A stretch of DNA of 64,000 nt from Pseudomonas resinovorans NBRC 106553. Its GTDB lineage: Bacteria; Pseudomonadota; Gammaproteobacteria; Pseudomonadales; Pseudomonadaceae. The position numbers and the translations under genes are program-made. Where the stretch lies: NCBI RefSeq assembly GCF_000412695.1, contig NC_021499.1, positions 248,001 through 312,000 of the forward strand. The letters run 5' to 3'. The notes under the pieces are model-generated. The model did not search any database, had not been told where the DNA came from, and worked only from the letters and a program-made list of their open reading frames with translations. This document shows, in pieces, positions 1 through 12,254 of the stretch; within the stretch, counting starts at the first letter, position 1, and each line of letters opens with the position of its first letter.

Positions 1-5
1 GACGT

Positions 6-12
6 CCTCCTT
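6..12 (-). promoter_or_regulatory. Probable ribosome binding site of a gene beginning left of the window
   Basis: The minus strand reads AAGGAGG here, a near-perfect Shine-Dalgarno sequence, a few bases before the window edge. A minus-strand gene probably starts just outside. In P. aeruginosa the gene downstream of spuI encodes another periplasmic polyamine-binding protein, which would fit, but no coding sequence is visible here. Confidence 0.4.
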
Positions 13-114
13 GGTAGAGCATGCGGGTTCTGTTTGTGCTGGCTTTCGGGTGCTGCAAGGCGCCGTCGACCGGAATGGCCTGCTGCGCCGGGGTGTTACC
101 AGGTTGCAGATACA

Positions 115-142
115 ACAACGCCGGCCCTGGGGCCGGCGTTGT
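115..142 (-). terminator. Strong stem-loop after spuI
   Basis: A perfect 12-bp stem (115-126 pairs with 131-142) with a CTGG loop lies 9 bases past the stop codon of the minus-strand spuI gene. There is no long U-run, so it may be a partial terminator or an mRNA-stabilising hairpin before the next minus-strand gene. Confidence 0.6.
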
Positions 143-150
143 CGACTCGC

Positions 151-1530
151 TTACACGGTATGCAGATACCAGTTGTATTCGAGGTCGGAGATGGAGTGTT
201 CGAACTCCTCCAGCTCGCTTTCCTTACAGGCGACGAAGATGTCGATGTAATCCGGGCTGATGTACTTGGCCAGAACTTCACTGTCGTCCAACTCGCGCAG
301 GGCGTCGCGCAGGTTGTTCGGCAGGCTCTGTTCCAGCTGCTCGTAGGAGTTGCCTTCGATGGGCGCACCCGGCTCGATCTTGTTGGTCAGGCCATGGTGG
401 ATGCCCGCCAGGATCGCCGACATCATCAGGTAGGGGTTGGCATCGGCGCCGGCCACGCGGTGTTCGATGCGCACGGCATCGGCGCTGCCGGTGGGCACGC
501 GGACCGCCACGGTGCGGTTGTCCAGACCCCAGCTCGGTGCGTTCGGTACGTAGAACTGCGCGCCGAAACGGCGATAGGAGTTCACGTTCGGGCACAGGAA
601 GCCCATGGACGCAGGCATGGTCTCGAGCACACCGCCGACCGCATGGCGCAAGGCGGCGTTCTGCTCGGGATCATCGGCAGCGAAGATGTTCTTGCCGGTC
701 TTCTTGTCGATCAGCGAGATATGCACATGCAGGCCGTTGCCCGCCTGGCCCGGATAGGGCTTGGCCATGAAGGTGGTGTCCATTTCATGGTCGTAGGCGA
801 TGTTCTTGATCAGGCGCTTGAGCAGTACCGCGTAGTCGCAAGCCTTGAGGGCGTCCTCGACGTGGTGCAGGTTGACCTCGAACTGGGCCGGGGCGCTTTC
901 CTTGACGATGGCGTCGGCAGGGATGCCCTGGACCTTGGCGCCTTCGAGGATGTCCTGCAGGCAGTCGGCGTACTCGTCCAGGTCGTCGATCAGGTAGACC
1001 TGGGTCGACTGCGGACGCTTGCCGGAAATCGGCGAGCGCGGCGGCTGCGGACGGCCGTTGATGTTCTCCTGATCGATCAGGTAGAACTCCAGCTCGAAGG
1101 CGGCGCAGATGGTCAGGCCGAGTTCGTCGAATTTCTGCACCACCTGACGCAGGACTTCGCGCGGATCGGCGAAGAACGGCTCGCCTTCGATCTCGTGCAT
1201 GGTCATCAGCAGCTGAGCGGTGGGGCGCTTCTGCCAGGGCTCGTCGCTGAGGGTATCGGGGATGGGATAGCAGATGCGGTCGGCGTCACCGATGTCCAGG
1301 CCGAGGCCGGTGCTTTCGACGGTGGAACCGTTGATATCGAGAGCGAAGATGGATGCGGGGAGGTTGATGCCTTTTTCGTAGACTTTAGTGAGGCTGGCGC
1401 GTTCGATCCGCTTGCCTCGCACCACTCCATTCATATCTGCAATCAACAGGTCTACGAACTGGACCTCAGGATGCTCCTTAAGGAACTCGTTCGCTTCTTG
1501 AAGCTGAACGGCACGCGGGGGTACCGACAT
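151..1530 (-). CDS. spuI: Gamma-glutamylpolyamine synthetase (glutamine synthetase family), SpuI/PauA-type
   Basis: The 459-residue protein has the glutamine synthetase fold: an N-terminal beta-grasp domain (about residues 20-115) and a C-terminal catalytic domain. Visible motifs are the metal-binding EFYL segment, NGLHVHISL, NSYRRF and the late NRTVAVRVP block. This family ligates glutamate to putrescine or other polyamines using ATP, the first step of the gamma-glutamyl polyamine pathway. It is divergent from spuA, the arrangement seen at PA0296-PA0297. The ATG at 1530 is preceded by AAAGGTG on the minus strand. It is about 450 residues like SpuB, the second synthetase of this cluster. The exact amine substrate cannot be read from sequence. 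Confidence 0.9.
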   Translation of the reverse strand: MSVPPRAVQLQEANEFLKEHPEVQFVDLLIADMNGVVRGKRIERASLTKVYEKGINLPASIFALDINGSTVESTGLGLDIGDADRICYPIPDTLSDEPWQKRPTAQLLMTMHEIEGEPFFADPREVLRQVVQKFDELGLTICAAFELEFYLIDQENINGRPQPPRSPISGKRPQSTQVYLIDDLDEYADCLQDILEGAKVQGIPADAIVKESAPAQFEVNLHHVEDALKACDYAVLLKRLIKNIAYDHEMDTTFMAKPYPGQAGNGLHVHISLIDKKTGKNIFAADDPEQNAALRHAVGGVLETMPASMGFLCPNVNSYRRFGAQFYVPNAPSWGLDNRTVAVRVPTGSADAVRIEHRVAGADANPYLMMSAILAGIHHGLTNKIEPGAPIEGNSYEQLEQSLPNNLRDALRELDDSEVLAKYISPDYIDIFVACKESELEEFEHSISDLEYNWYLHTV

Positions 1531-1719
1531 GATGCAACACCTTTTTTGTTAAAAATATCAATCACGCTCTATTTAAGGTGTGAGTCAATCCGAATCACCC
1601 CTTTATGTCAAGCGAGCCCTATTTTGCCCCAAAACCGGGCTCGATGGCCAGTTTTTGGGCGTTGTGAGGCATTCTGATCGCTCTCCTGGCCTCACTGGAT
1701 GCGGTGCTCAGTGGGGCGT

Positions 1720-1758
1720 GTTCAATTTTTTACAGCCCTATTGTGTAAAAAAATGAAC
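1720..1758. promoter_or_regulatory. 15-bp inverted repeat in the spuI-spuA divergent promoter region
   Basis: Arms 1720-1734 (GTTCAATTTTTTACA) and 1744-1758 (TGTAAAAAAATGAAC) are complementary at 14 of 15 positions around a 9-base spacer. It sits 50 bases before the spuA start in an AT-rich stretch of an otherwise GC-rich region. This is a likely operator for a polyamine-responsive regulator. The gap 1531-1808 holds no gene. A weak sigma-70-like pair, TTGTGT at 1741-1746 and TAAGCT at 1764-1769 (17-base spacing), overlaps the right arm. Confidence 0.55.
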
Positions 1759-1808
1759 AACGCTAAGCTCGGTCGAAACCCATAACAGACAAATAATACG
1801 GGTGTCTC

Positions 1809-2561
1809 ATGTCTCGCCTGCCGTTGATCGGCGTGTCCGCTTGCACCAGAGAATTCGGTCCTCAGACCTATCATATAGCTGGCGACAAATATGTCCGCGC
1901 AGTCGCGCTCGGAGCTGGCGGTGTACCGCTGGTGATCCCGGCCCTGGCGGAGCTGATGGATCAGGCGACTCTCCTTGCAAGCCTGGATGGTTTGCTCTTC
2001 ACCGGCTCACCATCCAATGTGGAACCCCATCATTATAGTGGGCCCGCATCCGAGCCAGGCACTCGCCACGATCCCGCCCGGGATCGCACTACGCTTCCCC
2101 TGGTCCGCGCGGCCATCGCCGCCGGGATTCCCGTACTGGGCATTTGCCGTGGGTTCCAGGAAATGAACGTAGCCTTTGGCGGCACACTGCACCAGCGCGT
2201 GCATCAAGTAGAAGGATTCATGGACCACCGCGAGCCGGCCAACGAGCCGCTCGAGGTGCAATATGCCGCCCGTCACCCGCTCAGGGTGCAGCCGGGTGGT
2301 GTTCTCGACGGCATCGGCTTGCCGTCCGAGATCCAGGTCAATTCCATACATGGCCAGGGCGTTGAACGTCTGGCGCCGGGCCTGCGAGTAGAAGCACTGG
2401 CGCCCGACGGGTTGGTCGAGGCCTTTTCGGTCGAGGGCGCCAGGAGCTTTGCCCTGGGGGTGCAATGGCATCCCGAGTGGCAAGTGCGGACCAACCCGAA
2501 CTATCTCGCCATCTTCCAGGCCTTTGGTGAGGCTTGCAGGGAGAAGGCGGGGCACCGCTGA
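1809..2561 (+). CDS. spuA: Gamma-glutamyl-GABA hydrolase, class I glutamine amidotransferase-like
   Basis: The 250-residue peptidase C26 protein hydrolyses gamma-glutamyl intermediates (gamma-glutamyl-GABA to GABA plus glutamate) in polyamine catabolism. The nucleophile elbow GICRGFQE places Cys at about 113, and the WHPEW motif supplies His221 and Glu223. It is a stand-alone amidotransferase domain, like E. coli PuuD and P. aeruginosa PauD1/SpuA. It begins the spu series and is followed by a 140-bp gap before spuB. The ATG at 1809 is the only well-placed start; its ribosome site (ACGGGTG) is weak. Function is inferred from family and context. Confidence 0.9.
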   Translation: MSRLPLIGVSACTREFGPQTYHIAGDKYVRAVALGAGGVPLVIPALAELMDQATLLASLDGLLFTGSPSNVEPHHYSGPASEPGTRHDPARDRTTLPLVRAAIAAGIPVLGICRGFQEMNVAFGGTLHQRVHQVEGFMDHREPANEPLEVQYAARHPLRVQPGGVLDGIGLPSEIQVNSIHGQGVERLAPGLRVEALAPDGLVEAFSVEGARSFALGVQWHPEWQVRTNPNYLAIFQAFGEACREKAGHR

Positions 2562-2701
2562 GCGGGAGAACATTTCAGGAAACCGGCGAAGTTGCCGTGT
2601 TGCGCAGTTCGGACTGTACTGATCGCGGCGGCGCCTCGATGTGCGTAACCGCCAAGAACCTGTAGATGCCTCCTCGCGAAGCTCTCAACCCTGAGGTCTT
2701 T

Positions 2702-4060
2702 ATGACTACCAAGCTCGACCAGCTGACCAGCTGGCTGAAAGAACGCAAAATCACCGAAGTTGAATGCATGATCAGCGATCTTACCGGTATTGCCCGCGGT
2801 AAGATTTCGCCGACCAACAAGTTCCTGGACGAGAAGGGCATGCGCCTCCCCGAGAGCGTGCTGCTGCAGACCGTTACCGGCGACTATGTCGAGGACGACA
2901 TTTATTACGAGCTGCTCGACCCGGCGGACATCGACATGTTCTGCCGTCCGGACGAGAGCGCCGTGTATCTGGTGCCCTGGGCCATCGAGCCCACCGCGAT
3001 GGTGATCCACGACACCTTCGACAAGCAGGGCAACCCCATCGAACTGTCCCCGCGCAACCTGCTGAAGAAGGTGCTCAAGCTCTACGCCGACAAGGGCTGG
3101 AAACCCATCGTTGCGCCGGAGATGGAGTTCTACCTGACCAAGCGTTGCGACGACCCGGACTTCCCCCTGCAGGCTCCGCTGGGTCGCTCGGGCCGTCCGG
3201 AAACCGGTCGCCAGTCCTTCTCCATCGATGCGGCGAACGAGTTCGACCCGCTGTTCGAGGATATGTACGACTGGTGCGAGACGCAGGACCTGGACCTGGA
3301 CACCCTGATCCACGAGGAAGGTCCGGCGCAGATGGAAATCAACTTCCGTCATGGCGACGCCCTCGACCTCGCCGACCAGATCCTGGTGTTCAAGCGCACC
3401 ATGCGCGAGGCCGCGCTCAAGCACAACGTGGCGGCGACCTTCATGGCCAAGCCGATCACCGACGAGCCGGGCAGTGCCATGCACCTGCACCAGAGCGTGA
3501 TCGACGCCAAGACCGGGAAGAACATCTTCTCCAATGACGACGGCTCCATGAGCGAGCTGTTCCTCCACCACATCGGCGGCCTGCAGAAGTACATCCCCGA
3601 AGTGCTGCCGCTGTTCGCGCCGAACGTGAACTCCTTCCGTCGTTTCCTGCCGGACACCTCCGCGCCGGTGAACGTGGAGTGGGGCGAGGAGAACCGCACC
3701 GTGGGCCTGCGCGTGCCGGATGCCGGCCCGCAGAACCGCCGTGTGGAGAACCGCCTGGCCGGTGCCGACGCCAACCCCTACCTGGCCATCGCCGCGAGCC
3801 TCTTGTGCGGCTACATCGGCATGGTGGAGGGCGTGAAGCCCAGCGCACCGGTCAAGGGCCGTGGCTACGAGCGCCGCAACCTGCGCCTGCCGCTGACCCT
3901 CGAGGCCGCGCTGGAACGCATGGAATCCTGCCGCGATATCGAGCGCTACCTGGGTGACAAGTTCGTCACCGCCTATGTGGCGGTCAAGCGTGCCGAGCAC
4001 GAGAACTTCAAGCGGGTGATCAGCTCCTGGGAACGCGAGTTCCTGCTGCTCTCCGTCTGA
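2702..4060 (+). CDS. spuB: Gamma-glutamylpolyamine synthetase (glutamine synthetase family), SpuB/PauA-type
   Basis: The protein is 452 residues from the ATG at 2702, which has TGAGGTC just upstream. An in-frame ATG at 2666 would add 12 residues with no convincing ribosome site. Glutamine synthetase landmarks are EMEFYL, MHLHQSV, NSFRRF and NRTVGLRVP. It ligates glutamate to a polyamine amino group with ATP. It is a paralogue of the divergent spuI product but clearly diverged, consistent with different amine preferences as described for the PauA family. A GC-rich stem-loop follows it, before spuC. Confidence 0.9.
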   Translation: MTTKLDQLTSWLKERKITEVECMISDLTGIARGKISPTNKFLDEKGMRLPESVLLQTVTGDYVEDDIYYELLDPADIDMFCRPDESAVYLVPWAIEPTAMVIHDTFDKQGNPIELSPRNLLKKVLKLYADKGWKPIVAPEMEFYLTKRCDDPDFPLQAPLGRSGRPETGRQSFSIDAANEFDPLFEDMYDWCETQDLDLDTLIHEEGPAQMEINFRHGDALDLADQILVFKRTMREAALKHNVAATFMAKPITDEPGSAMHLHQSVIDAKTGKNIFSNDDGSMSELFLHHIGGLQKYIPEVLPLFAPNVNSFRRFLPDTSAPVNVEWGEENRTVGLRVPDAGPQNRRVENRLAGADANPYLAIAASLLCGYIGMVEGVKPSAPVKGRGYERRNLRLPLTLEAALERMESCRDIERYLGDKFVTAYVAVKRAEHENFKRVISSWEREFLLLSV

Positions 4061-4068
4061 TCGGAAAC

Positions 4069-4096
4069 GGAGGCCGGCCGCCTCGGCCGGCCCTCC
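4069..4096 (+). other. Intercistronic stem-loop between spuB and spuC
   Basis: A 12-base left arm (4069-4080) pairs with 4084-4096 with one bulged base and a CCT loop. There is no U-run. It lies 8 bases after the spuB stop and 27 bases before spuC, so it looks like a processing or stabilising element or a weak attenuator rather than a full terminator. Confidence 0.5.
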
Positions 4097-4122
4097 AGAT
4101 ACGTGTTGAATGAGGTAATGAA

Positions 4123-7981
<3,859 letters not shown>

Positions 7982-7988
7982 TGCGAGG

Positions 7989-8021
7989 CCGGTGGTGCCC
8001 GCAATGTGGCGGGCCCACCGG
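7989..8021 (+). other. Long stem-loop between spuE and spuF
   Basis: CCGGTGG and GCCCGC (7989-7995 and 7997-8002, one bulged T) pair with 8009-8021, giving a 13-bp stem with a 6-base loop right after the spuE stop. There is no U-run. It probably separates high binding-protein expression from lower ATPase and permease expression. Confidence 0.55.
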
Positions 8022-8120
8022 GATCAACCTGGCGGAGCCAGGCAGGATGCCGGGCTTACGCCCATGCTGTAAGAAGCGCCCGACCGCGGTGGTCGGGGAG
8101 CAAATTCTGGGAGTGTGGTA

Positions 8121-9263
8121 ATGGCAATAGCGTCCGGTGCCTACAAGAAAGCCCTCGAGGGCAGCCAGCAACCCAAAGAGGTGCTGGTCAAGATCGACCG
8201 GGTGACCAAGAAGTTCGACGAGACCGTGGCGGTGGACGATGTGTCCCTGACCATCAACAAGGGCGAGATCTTCGCCCTGCTCGGCGGCTCCGGTTCGGGT
8301 AAATCAACTCTGTTGCGCATGCTCGCGGGTTTCGAGCGGCCAACCGAAGGGCGCATCATGCTCGATGGTGTGGACATCACCGACATGCCTCCTTACGAGC
8401 GCCCGATCAACATGATGTTCCAGTCCTATGCGCTCTTCCCGCATATGACTGTCGCGCAGAACATCGCCTTCGGACTTAAACAGGACAAACTCCCTGCCGC
8501 CGAGATCGACGAGCGCGTCAACGACATGCTCAAGCTCGTGCAGATGACCCAGTACGCCAAGCGCAAGCCGCACCAGCTGTCCGGCGGCCAGCGTCAGCGC
8601 GTGGCCCTGGCCCGGTCCCTGGCCAAGCGTCCGAAGCTGCTGCTGCTCGACGAACCCATGGGTGCCCTGGACAAGAAGCTGCGTTCGCAGATGCAGCTGG
8701 AACTGGTGGAGATCATCGAGCGCGTGGGCGTGACCTGCGTGATGGTGACCCACGACCAGGAAGAGGCCATGACCATGGCCCAGCGCATCGCCATCATGCA
8801 CCTGGGTTGCATCGAGCAGATCGGCAGCCCGGTGGATATCTACGAGACTCCCATCAGCCGCCTGGTGTGCGAGTTCATCGGCAACGTCAACCTGTTCGAC
8901 GGCGAAGTGGTGGAAGACCTCGAGGCCCACGCCCTGATCGCCTGCCCGCAGCTGGAACGGCCGATCTACGTCGGTCACGGCGTGACCACCTCGCTGCAGG
9001 ACAAGCGCATCACCTATGCCCTGCGCCCGGAGAAGCTGCTGGTCACCACCGAGCAGCCGACCTGCGAATACAACTGGTCCCGCGGCAAGATCCACGACAT
9101 CGCCTACCTGGGCGGTCACTCGGTGTTCTACGTCAAGCTGCCGAACGGTTCCGTCGTCCAGTCCTTCGTCGCCAACGCCGAGCGTCGTGGCGCCCGTCCG
9201 ACCTGGGATGACGAAGTCTTCGTATGGTGGGAAGACGACAGCGGCGTGGTACTGCGGTCATGA
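8121..9263 (+). CDS. spuF: Polyamine ABC transporter ATP-binding protein
   Basis: The 380-residue PotA/PotG-type ATPase powers polyamine import. Walker A GGSGSGKS lies at about 55-62, the LSGGQ signature at 153-157 and Walker B LLLLDEP at 173-179, followed by the C-terminal TOBE-type regulatory domain (about 280-375). The ATG at 8121 follows GGGAGTGTG; a GTG two codons earlier is possible. The last bases overlap the spuG start in an ATGA arrangement, implying translational coupling with the permease genes. Confidence 0.93.
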   Translation: MAIASGAYKKALEGSQQPKEVLVKIDRVTKKFDETVAVDDVSLTINKGEIFALLGGSGSGKSTLLRMLAGFERPTEGRIMLDGVDITDMPPYERPINMMFQSYALFPHMTVAQNIAFGLKQDKLPAAEIDERVNDMLKLVQMTQYAKRKPHQLSGGQRQRVALARSLAKRPKLLLLDEPMGALDKKLRSQMQLELVEIIERVGVTCVMVTHDQEEAMTMAQRIAIMHLGCIEQIGSPVDIYETPISRLVCEFIGNVNLFDGEVVEDLEAHALIACPQLERPIYVGHGVTTSLQDKRITYALRPEKLLVTTEQPTCEYNWSRGKIHDIAYLGGHSVFYVKLPNGSVVQSFVANAERRGARPTWDDEVFVWWEDDSGVVLRS

Positions 9264-10168
9264 GAATTCCCACACTGAAAAGCCTGCTACCCAACGGCCG
9301 GCACCTGGTCATCGGGATTCCGTTCTTCTGGCTGTTCCTGTTCTTCCTGCTGCCCTTCGCCATCGTGCTGAAGATCAGCTTTGCCGAAGCAGACGTGGCG
9401 ATCCCGCCTTATACGGATATCTACACCTGGGCTGACAACCAGCTGCAGCTGATCCTCAACCTGGGCAACTACCTGCTGCTCAGCGAGGACGAACTGTACC
9501 TGGCGGCCTATCTCGGTTCGCTGAAGGTCGCCTTCTTCAGCACCCTGATGTGCCTGCTGATCGGGTACCCGATGGCCTATGCCATCGCCCGTGCCAGCAA
9601 GGAAGCACAGACCGTGCTGCTGCTGCTGATCATGATGCCGACCTGGACCGCGATCCTGATCCGCGTCTATGCCTGGATGGGCATCCTCAGCAACAACGGC
9701 CTGCTCAACAGCTTCCTGATGGGCATCGGCCTGATCGACTCGCCGCTGCAGATCCTCAACACCAACGTGGCGGTCTACATCGGCGTGGTCTACTCGTACC
9801 TGCCGTTCATGATCCTGCCGCTCTACGCCAACCTGGTGAAGCACGACCCGAGCCTGCTGGAGGCCGCCTCCGACCTCGGTTCGAGCACCTTCAACAGCTT
9901 CTGGAAGATCACCGTGCCGCTGTCGAAGAACGGCATCATCGCCGGCTCCATGCTGGTGTTCATCCCGGTGGTGGGTGAGTTCGTGATCCCCGAGCTGCTC
10001 GGCGGTCCGGAAACCCTGATGATCGGCAAGGTGCTCTGGCAGGAGTTCTTCAACAACCGCGACTGGCCGGTGGCATCCGCCCTGGCGGTGGTGATGCTGT
10101 TGATCCTCATCGTGCCGATCATCCTGTTCAACAAGAACCAGGCCAAGGAACTGGAGGGCAAGGTATGA
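9260..10168 (+). CDS. spuG: Polyamine ABC transporter permease
   Basis: The 302-residue inner-membrane protein has about six transmembrane segments, the first starting near residue 17 (hydrophobic FFWLFLFFLLPF). The EAA-type loop contacting the ATPase is at about residues 190-215 (LLEAASDLGSS). It resembles PotH/PotB. Start ATG 9260 overlaps the spuF stop by 4 bases, and its own end overlaps spuH by 4 bases, so spuFGH form a coupled unit. It forms the heterodimeric pore with SpuH. Confidence 0.92.
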   Translation: MRIPTLKSLLPNGRHLVIGIPFFWLFLFFLLPFAIVLKISFAEADVAIPPYTDIYTWADNQLQLILNLGNYLLLSEDELYLAAYLGSLKVAFFSTLMCLLIGYPMAYAIARASKEAQTVLLLLIMMPTWTAILIRVYAWMGILSNNGLLNSFLMGIGLIDSPLQILNTNVAVYIGVVYSYLPFMILPLYANLVKHDPSLLEAASDLGSSTFNSFWKITVPLSKNGIIAGSMLVFIPVVGEFVIPELLGGPETLMIGKVLWQEFFNNRDWPVASALAVVMLLILIVPIILFNKNQAKELEGKV

Positions 10169-11049
10169 AGCGCTTCAGTTTCTCTACCGTGATGTTGTGG
10201 GTGGGTCTGCTGTTCATCTACCTGCCGATGGTCATCCTGGTCATCTACTCGTTCAACGCCTCCAAGCTGGTAACGGTGTGGGGCGGCTGGTCGGTGAAGT
10301 GGTACGTGGGCCTCCTGGACAACACCCAACTGATGAACTCGGTGGGGCGTTCCCTGGAAATCGCCGTGTACACCGCGATCGCCGCGGTGGCCCTGGGTAC
10401 CCTGGCTGCCTTCGTGCTGACCCGCATCCCGCGCTTCCGTGGCCGCACCATGTTCGGTGGCATGGTCACCGCGCCGCTGGTGATGCCCGAGGTGATCACC
10501 GGTCTGTCGCTGCTGCTGCTGTTCGTGGCCATGGCGCAACTGATCGGCTGGCCCCAGGAGCGTGGCATCGTCACCATCTGGATCGCCCACACCACCTTCT
10601 GCGCGGCCTACGTGGCCATCGTGGTGTCGGCACGCCTGCGTGAGCTGGACCTGTCCATCGAAGAGGCGGCCATGGACCTGGGTGCGCGGCCGTGGAAGGT
10701 GTTCCTGCTGATCACCATTCCGATGATCGCGCCGTCCCTGGCGGCGGGCGCCATGATGTCCTTCGCCCTGTCCCTGGACGACCTGGTACTGGCCAGCTTC
10801 GTGTCCGGTCCCGGCTCCACCACCCTGCCGATGGAGGTGTTCTCCGCCGTGCGCCTGGGCGTGAAACCGGAGATCAACGCCGTGGCCAGCCTGATCCTGC
10901 TGACCGTCTCGCTGTTCACCTTCTTTGCCTGGTTCTTCACTCGCCAGGCCGAGGAGCGTCGCAAGCGGGCCATCCAGCAGGCGATGGAAACCATGGCCGA
11001 GGAAGCCGCGTCCTCCAACTGGAAGCCGGCGTCCACCCAGACCGCCTGA
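10165..11049 (+). CDS. spuH: Polyamine ABC transporter permease
   Basis: The 294-residue PotI/PotC-type permease has several transmembrane helices (first near residues 9-28) and the EAA loop LSIEEAAMDLGARPW. It is translationally coupled to spuG through an ATGA overlap. It is the last gene of the cluster: a canonical intrinsic terminator follows 19 bases downstream. It pairs with SpuG to import putrescine and spermidine delivered by SpuD and SpuE. Confidence 0.92.
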   Translation: MKRFSFSTVMLWVGLLFIYLPMVILVIYSFNASKLVTVWGGWSVKWYVGLLDNTQLMNSVGRSLEIAVYTAIAAVALGTLAAFVLTRIPRFRGRTMFGGMVTAPLVMPEVITGLSLLLLFVAMAQLIGWPQERGIVTIWIAHTTFCAAYVAIVVSARLRELDLSIEEAAMDLGARPWKVFLLITIPMIAPSLAAGAMMSFALSLDDLVLASFVSGPGSTTLPMEVFSAVRLGVKPEINAVASLILLTVSLFTFFAWFFTRQAEERRKRAIQQAMETMAEEAASSNWKPASTQTA

Positions 11050-11067
11050 TTCCGGGCCGCAAAAAAC

Positions 11068-11091
11068 AAAGGCCACCTTCGGGTGGCCTTT
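11068..11091 (+). terminator. Intrinsic terminator of the spu operon
   Basis: A perfect 10-bp stem (AAAGGCCACC with GGTGGCCTTT) around a TTCG tetraloop begins 18 bases after the spuH stop. The 3' arm ends in TTT. The symmetric A and T flanks allow some activity in either direction. Confidence 0.85.
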
Positions 11092-11117
11092 GTCGTTCCG
11101 GGGAGTTGTGAACTTAT

Positions 11118-11212
11118 TGTGGGGGCGATTTCAATCGCCAAGCGGGCCGCAGGCCCGCCCCGGGTTTCGAGGGGCAACTTCGTTCCCCTTGGCGAATGAA
11201 TTCGCCCCTACA
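11118..11212. repeat. Multi-palindrome intergenic repeat, family A, copy 1
   Basis: Four consecutive palindromes lie in about 95 bp: GGCGATT-TC-AATCGCC, GCGGGCC-gca-GGCCCGC, an imperfect GGGGCAAC/GTTCCCC, and GGCGAAT-GA-ATTCGCC. Its outer ends are TGTGGGGGCG and CGCCCCTACA. The same plan recurs at 22969-23063 and as a fragment at 31447-31489, so it is a dispersed REP/BIME-like element. No gene is seen in 11050-11331. Confidence 0.7.
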
Positions 11213-11217
11213 GGTTC

Positions 11218-11301
11218 GGATGGGTCGGGCGGCGTTCCGCGAGCGAAGCGATACCCATCAGGTCCCACGAACAGCATGGGTATCGCAGGCTCAACCCATC
11301 C
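11218..11301. repeat. Nested inverted repeat, family B
   Basis: Outer arms GGATGGGT (11218-11225) and ACCCATCC (11294-11301) enclose an inner 11-bp pair, GCGATACCCAT (11248-11258) and ATGGGTATCGC (11276-11286). This is a self-contained intergenic hairpin element placed directly after repeat A. Similar dispersed elements are common in Pseudomonas intergenic DNA. Confidence 0.6.
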
Positions 11302-11331
11302 TACGTGGCTACGTCCAGGTAGGGGGGAGCG

Positions 11332-12084
11332 TCAGTCGCGCAGTTCCAGCCGCACATCCCCCAGCTTCGCCCCGTAGGGACCGTAGCTGCGCTCCACCAG
11401 CTCGCGGCTGCCGTCGGCGCGGACGATCAGTGCCGAGCTGGCGCGGGTGCCGTAGGTGCGGGTGGCGATGAACACACTGGAGAGCATGCGCTCGGTGTTC
11501 AGGCCCACGCCGGTCTCCGGGAGGATGTGATCCTGCGCCTGCTCCGGGTCGTGCAGCAGGTTCAGCAGGGCGTCGGTGGTCGGCGGCTCCAGGCACTCGG
11601 CGATGGCGGCCTTGCCCCGCTCGACCTTGGGCCAGGGCGTATCCAGGTCGGCGTTGGAGACGCCGTAGATGCCCGGCTTGAGGTTGATCGGGCCACCGCT
11701 GCGGGGATTGAGGAACCACAGCTCCCGATCGTCCCCCACCAGCAGGTTGAAGCCGGAGTACTCGCCCGCCCGGCGCATCGCGTCCTCGAGGAACTCGCCC
11801 GGCCCCATTTCCCCGCGCAGGAACTGCACGCAGAGTTCGCCGCGGGTGCGGCCGACCGGAGGGGTTCGTGGATCGCGGATGTTGGTGAGGGCGGCGAAGC
11901 GTCCCTTGGGCCCGGCGCCAAGCCAGGTGCCGCCTGCTTCCAGATCGCGGCCGGCGAGGACGCCGGGGGCGTCTTCCCACTTGGCGAGGGGCAGGGTGGG
12001 ACGTGCGTAAAATTCATCTCGGTTTGCAGCGAGCACCAGCGGGACTTCGTGTCCGGGGCGCCATGCGAATACGATCAGGCACAT
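11332..12084 (-). CDS. NRDE (TANGO2-like) family protein
   Basis: The 250-residue protein begins MCLIVFAW, with Cys2 and the defining NRDE motif at residues 21-24, followed by the WEDAPGVLAGRDLEAGGTW block typical of the family. The eukaryotic relative TANGO2 is linked to heme or lipid handling, but the bacterial role is unknown. A good AGGAG lies about 10 bases before the ATG on the minus strand. It is a single gene, divergent from the TauE/SafE permease and convergent with the spu operon. Identification of the family is firm; any reaction would be a guess. Confidence 0.85.
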   Translation of the reverse strand: MCLIVFAWRPGHEVPLVLAANRDEFYARPTLPLAKWEDAPGVLAGRDLEAGGTWLGAGPKGRFAALTNIRDPRTPPVGRTRGELCVQFLRGEMGPGEFLEDAMRRAGEYSGFNLLVGDDRELWFLNPRSGGPINLKPGIYGVSNADLDTPWPKVERGKAAIAECLEPPTTDALLNLLHDPEQAQDHILPETGVGLNTERMLSSVFIATRTYGTRASSALIVRADGSRELVERSYGPYGAKLGDVRLELRD

Positions 12085-12254
12085 GGAGTCGTCTCCTTTT
12101 TGTAAGCCGGAGTTTAGCAGCCTGTAGGAAAACTACCTCAGCTGCATCAGGTTGTCCTCTCTGGTTGTCGGCAGCTTTCGCCAGGCGTCCATCGCCCCAG
12201 GTGGAGCCGGATTCGGCCTTCCGTTAACATGCCGCTTTGTTTTCGGGGGTGTCC

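Noticed and set aside
1620..1670. Possible sigma-54 promoter near TGGCCAGTTTTTGGGC in the spuI-spuA gap
   Set aside because: The GG and GC elements are one base out of the required spacing and the -12 box is poor, so I did not annotate it.
34..1677. Open frame of 547 codons on the plus strand opposite spuI
   Set aside because: It is a shadow of the real minus-strand synthetase: the protein is low-complexity and resembles no family, while the opposite strand encodes a complete glutamine synthetase-type protein.
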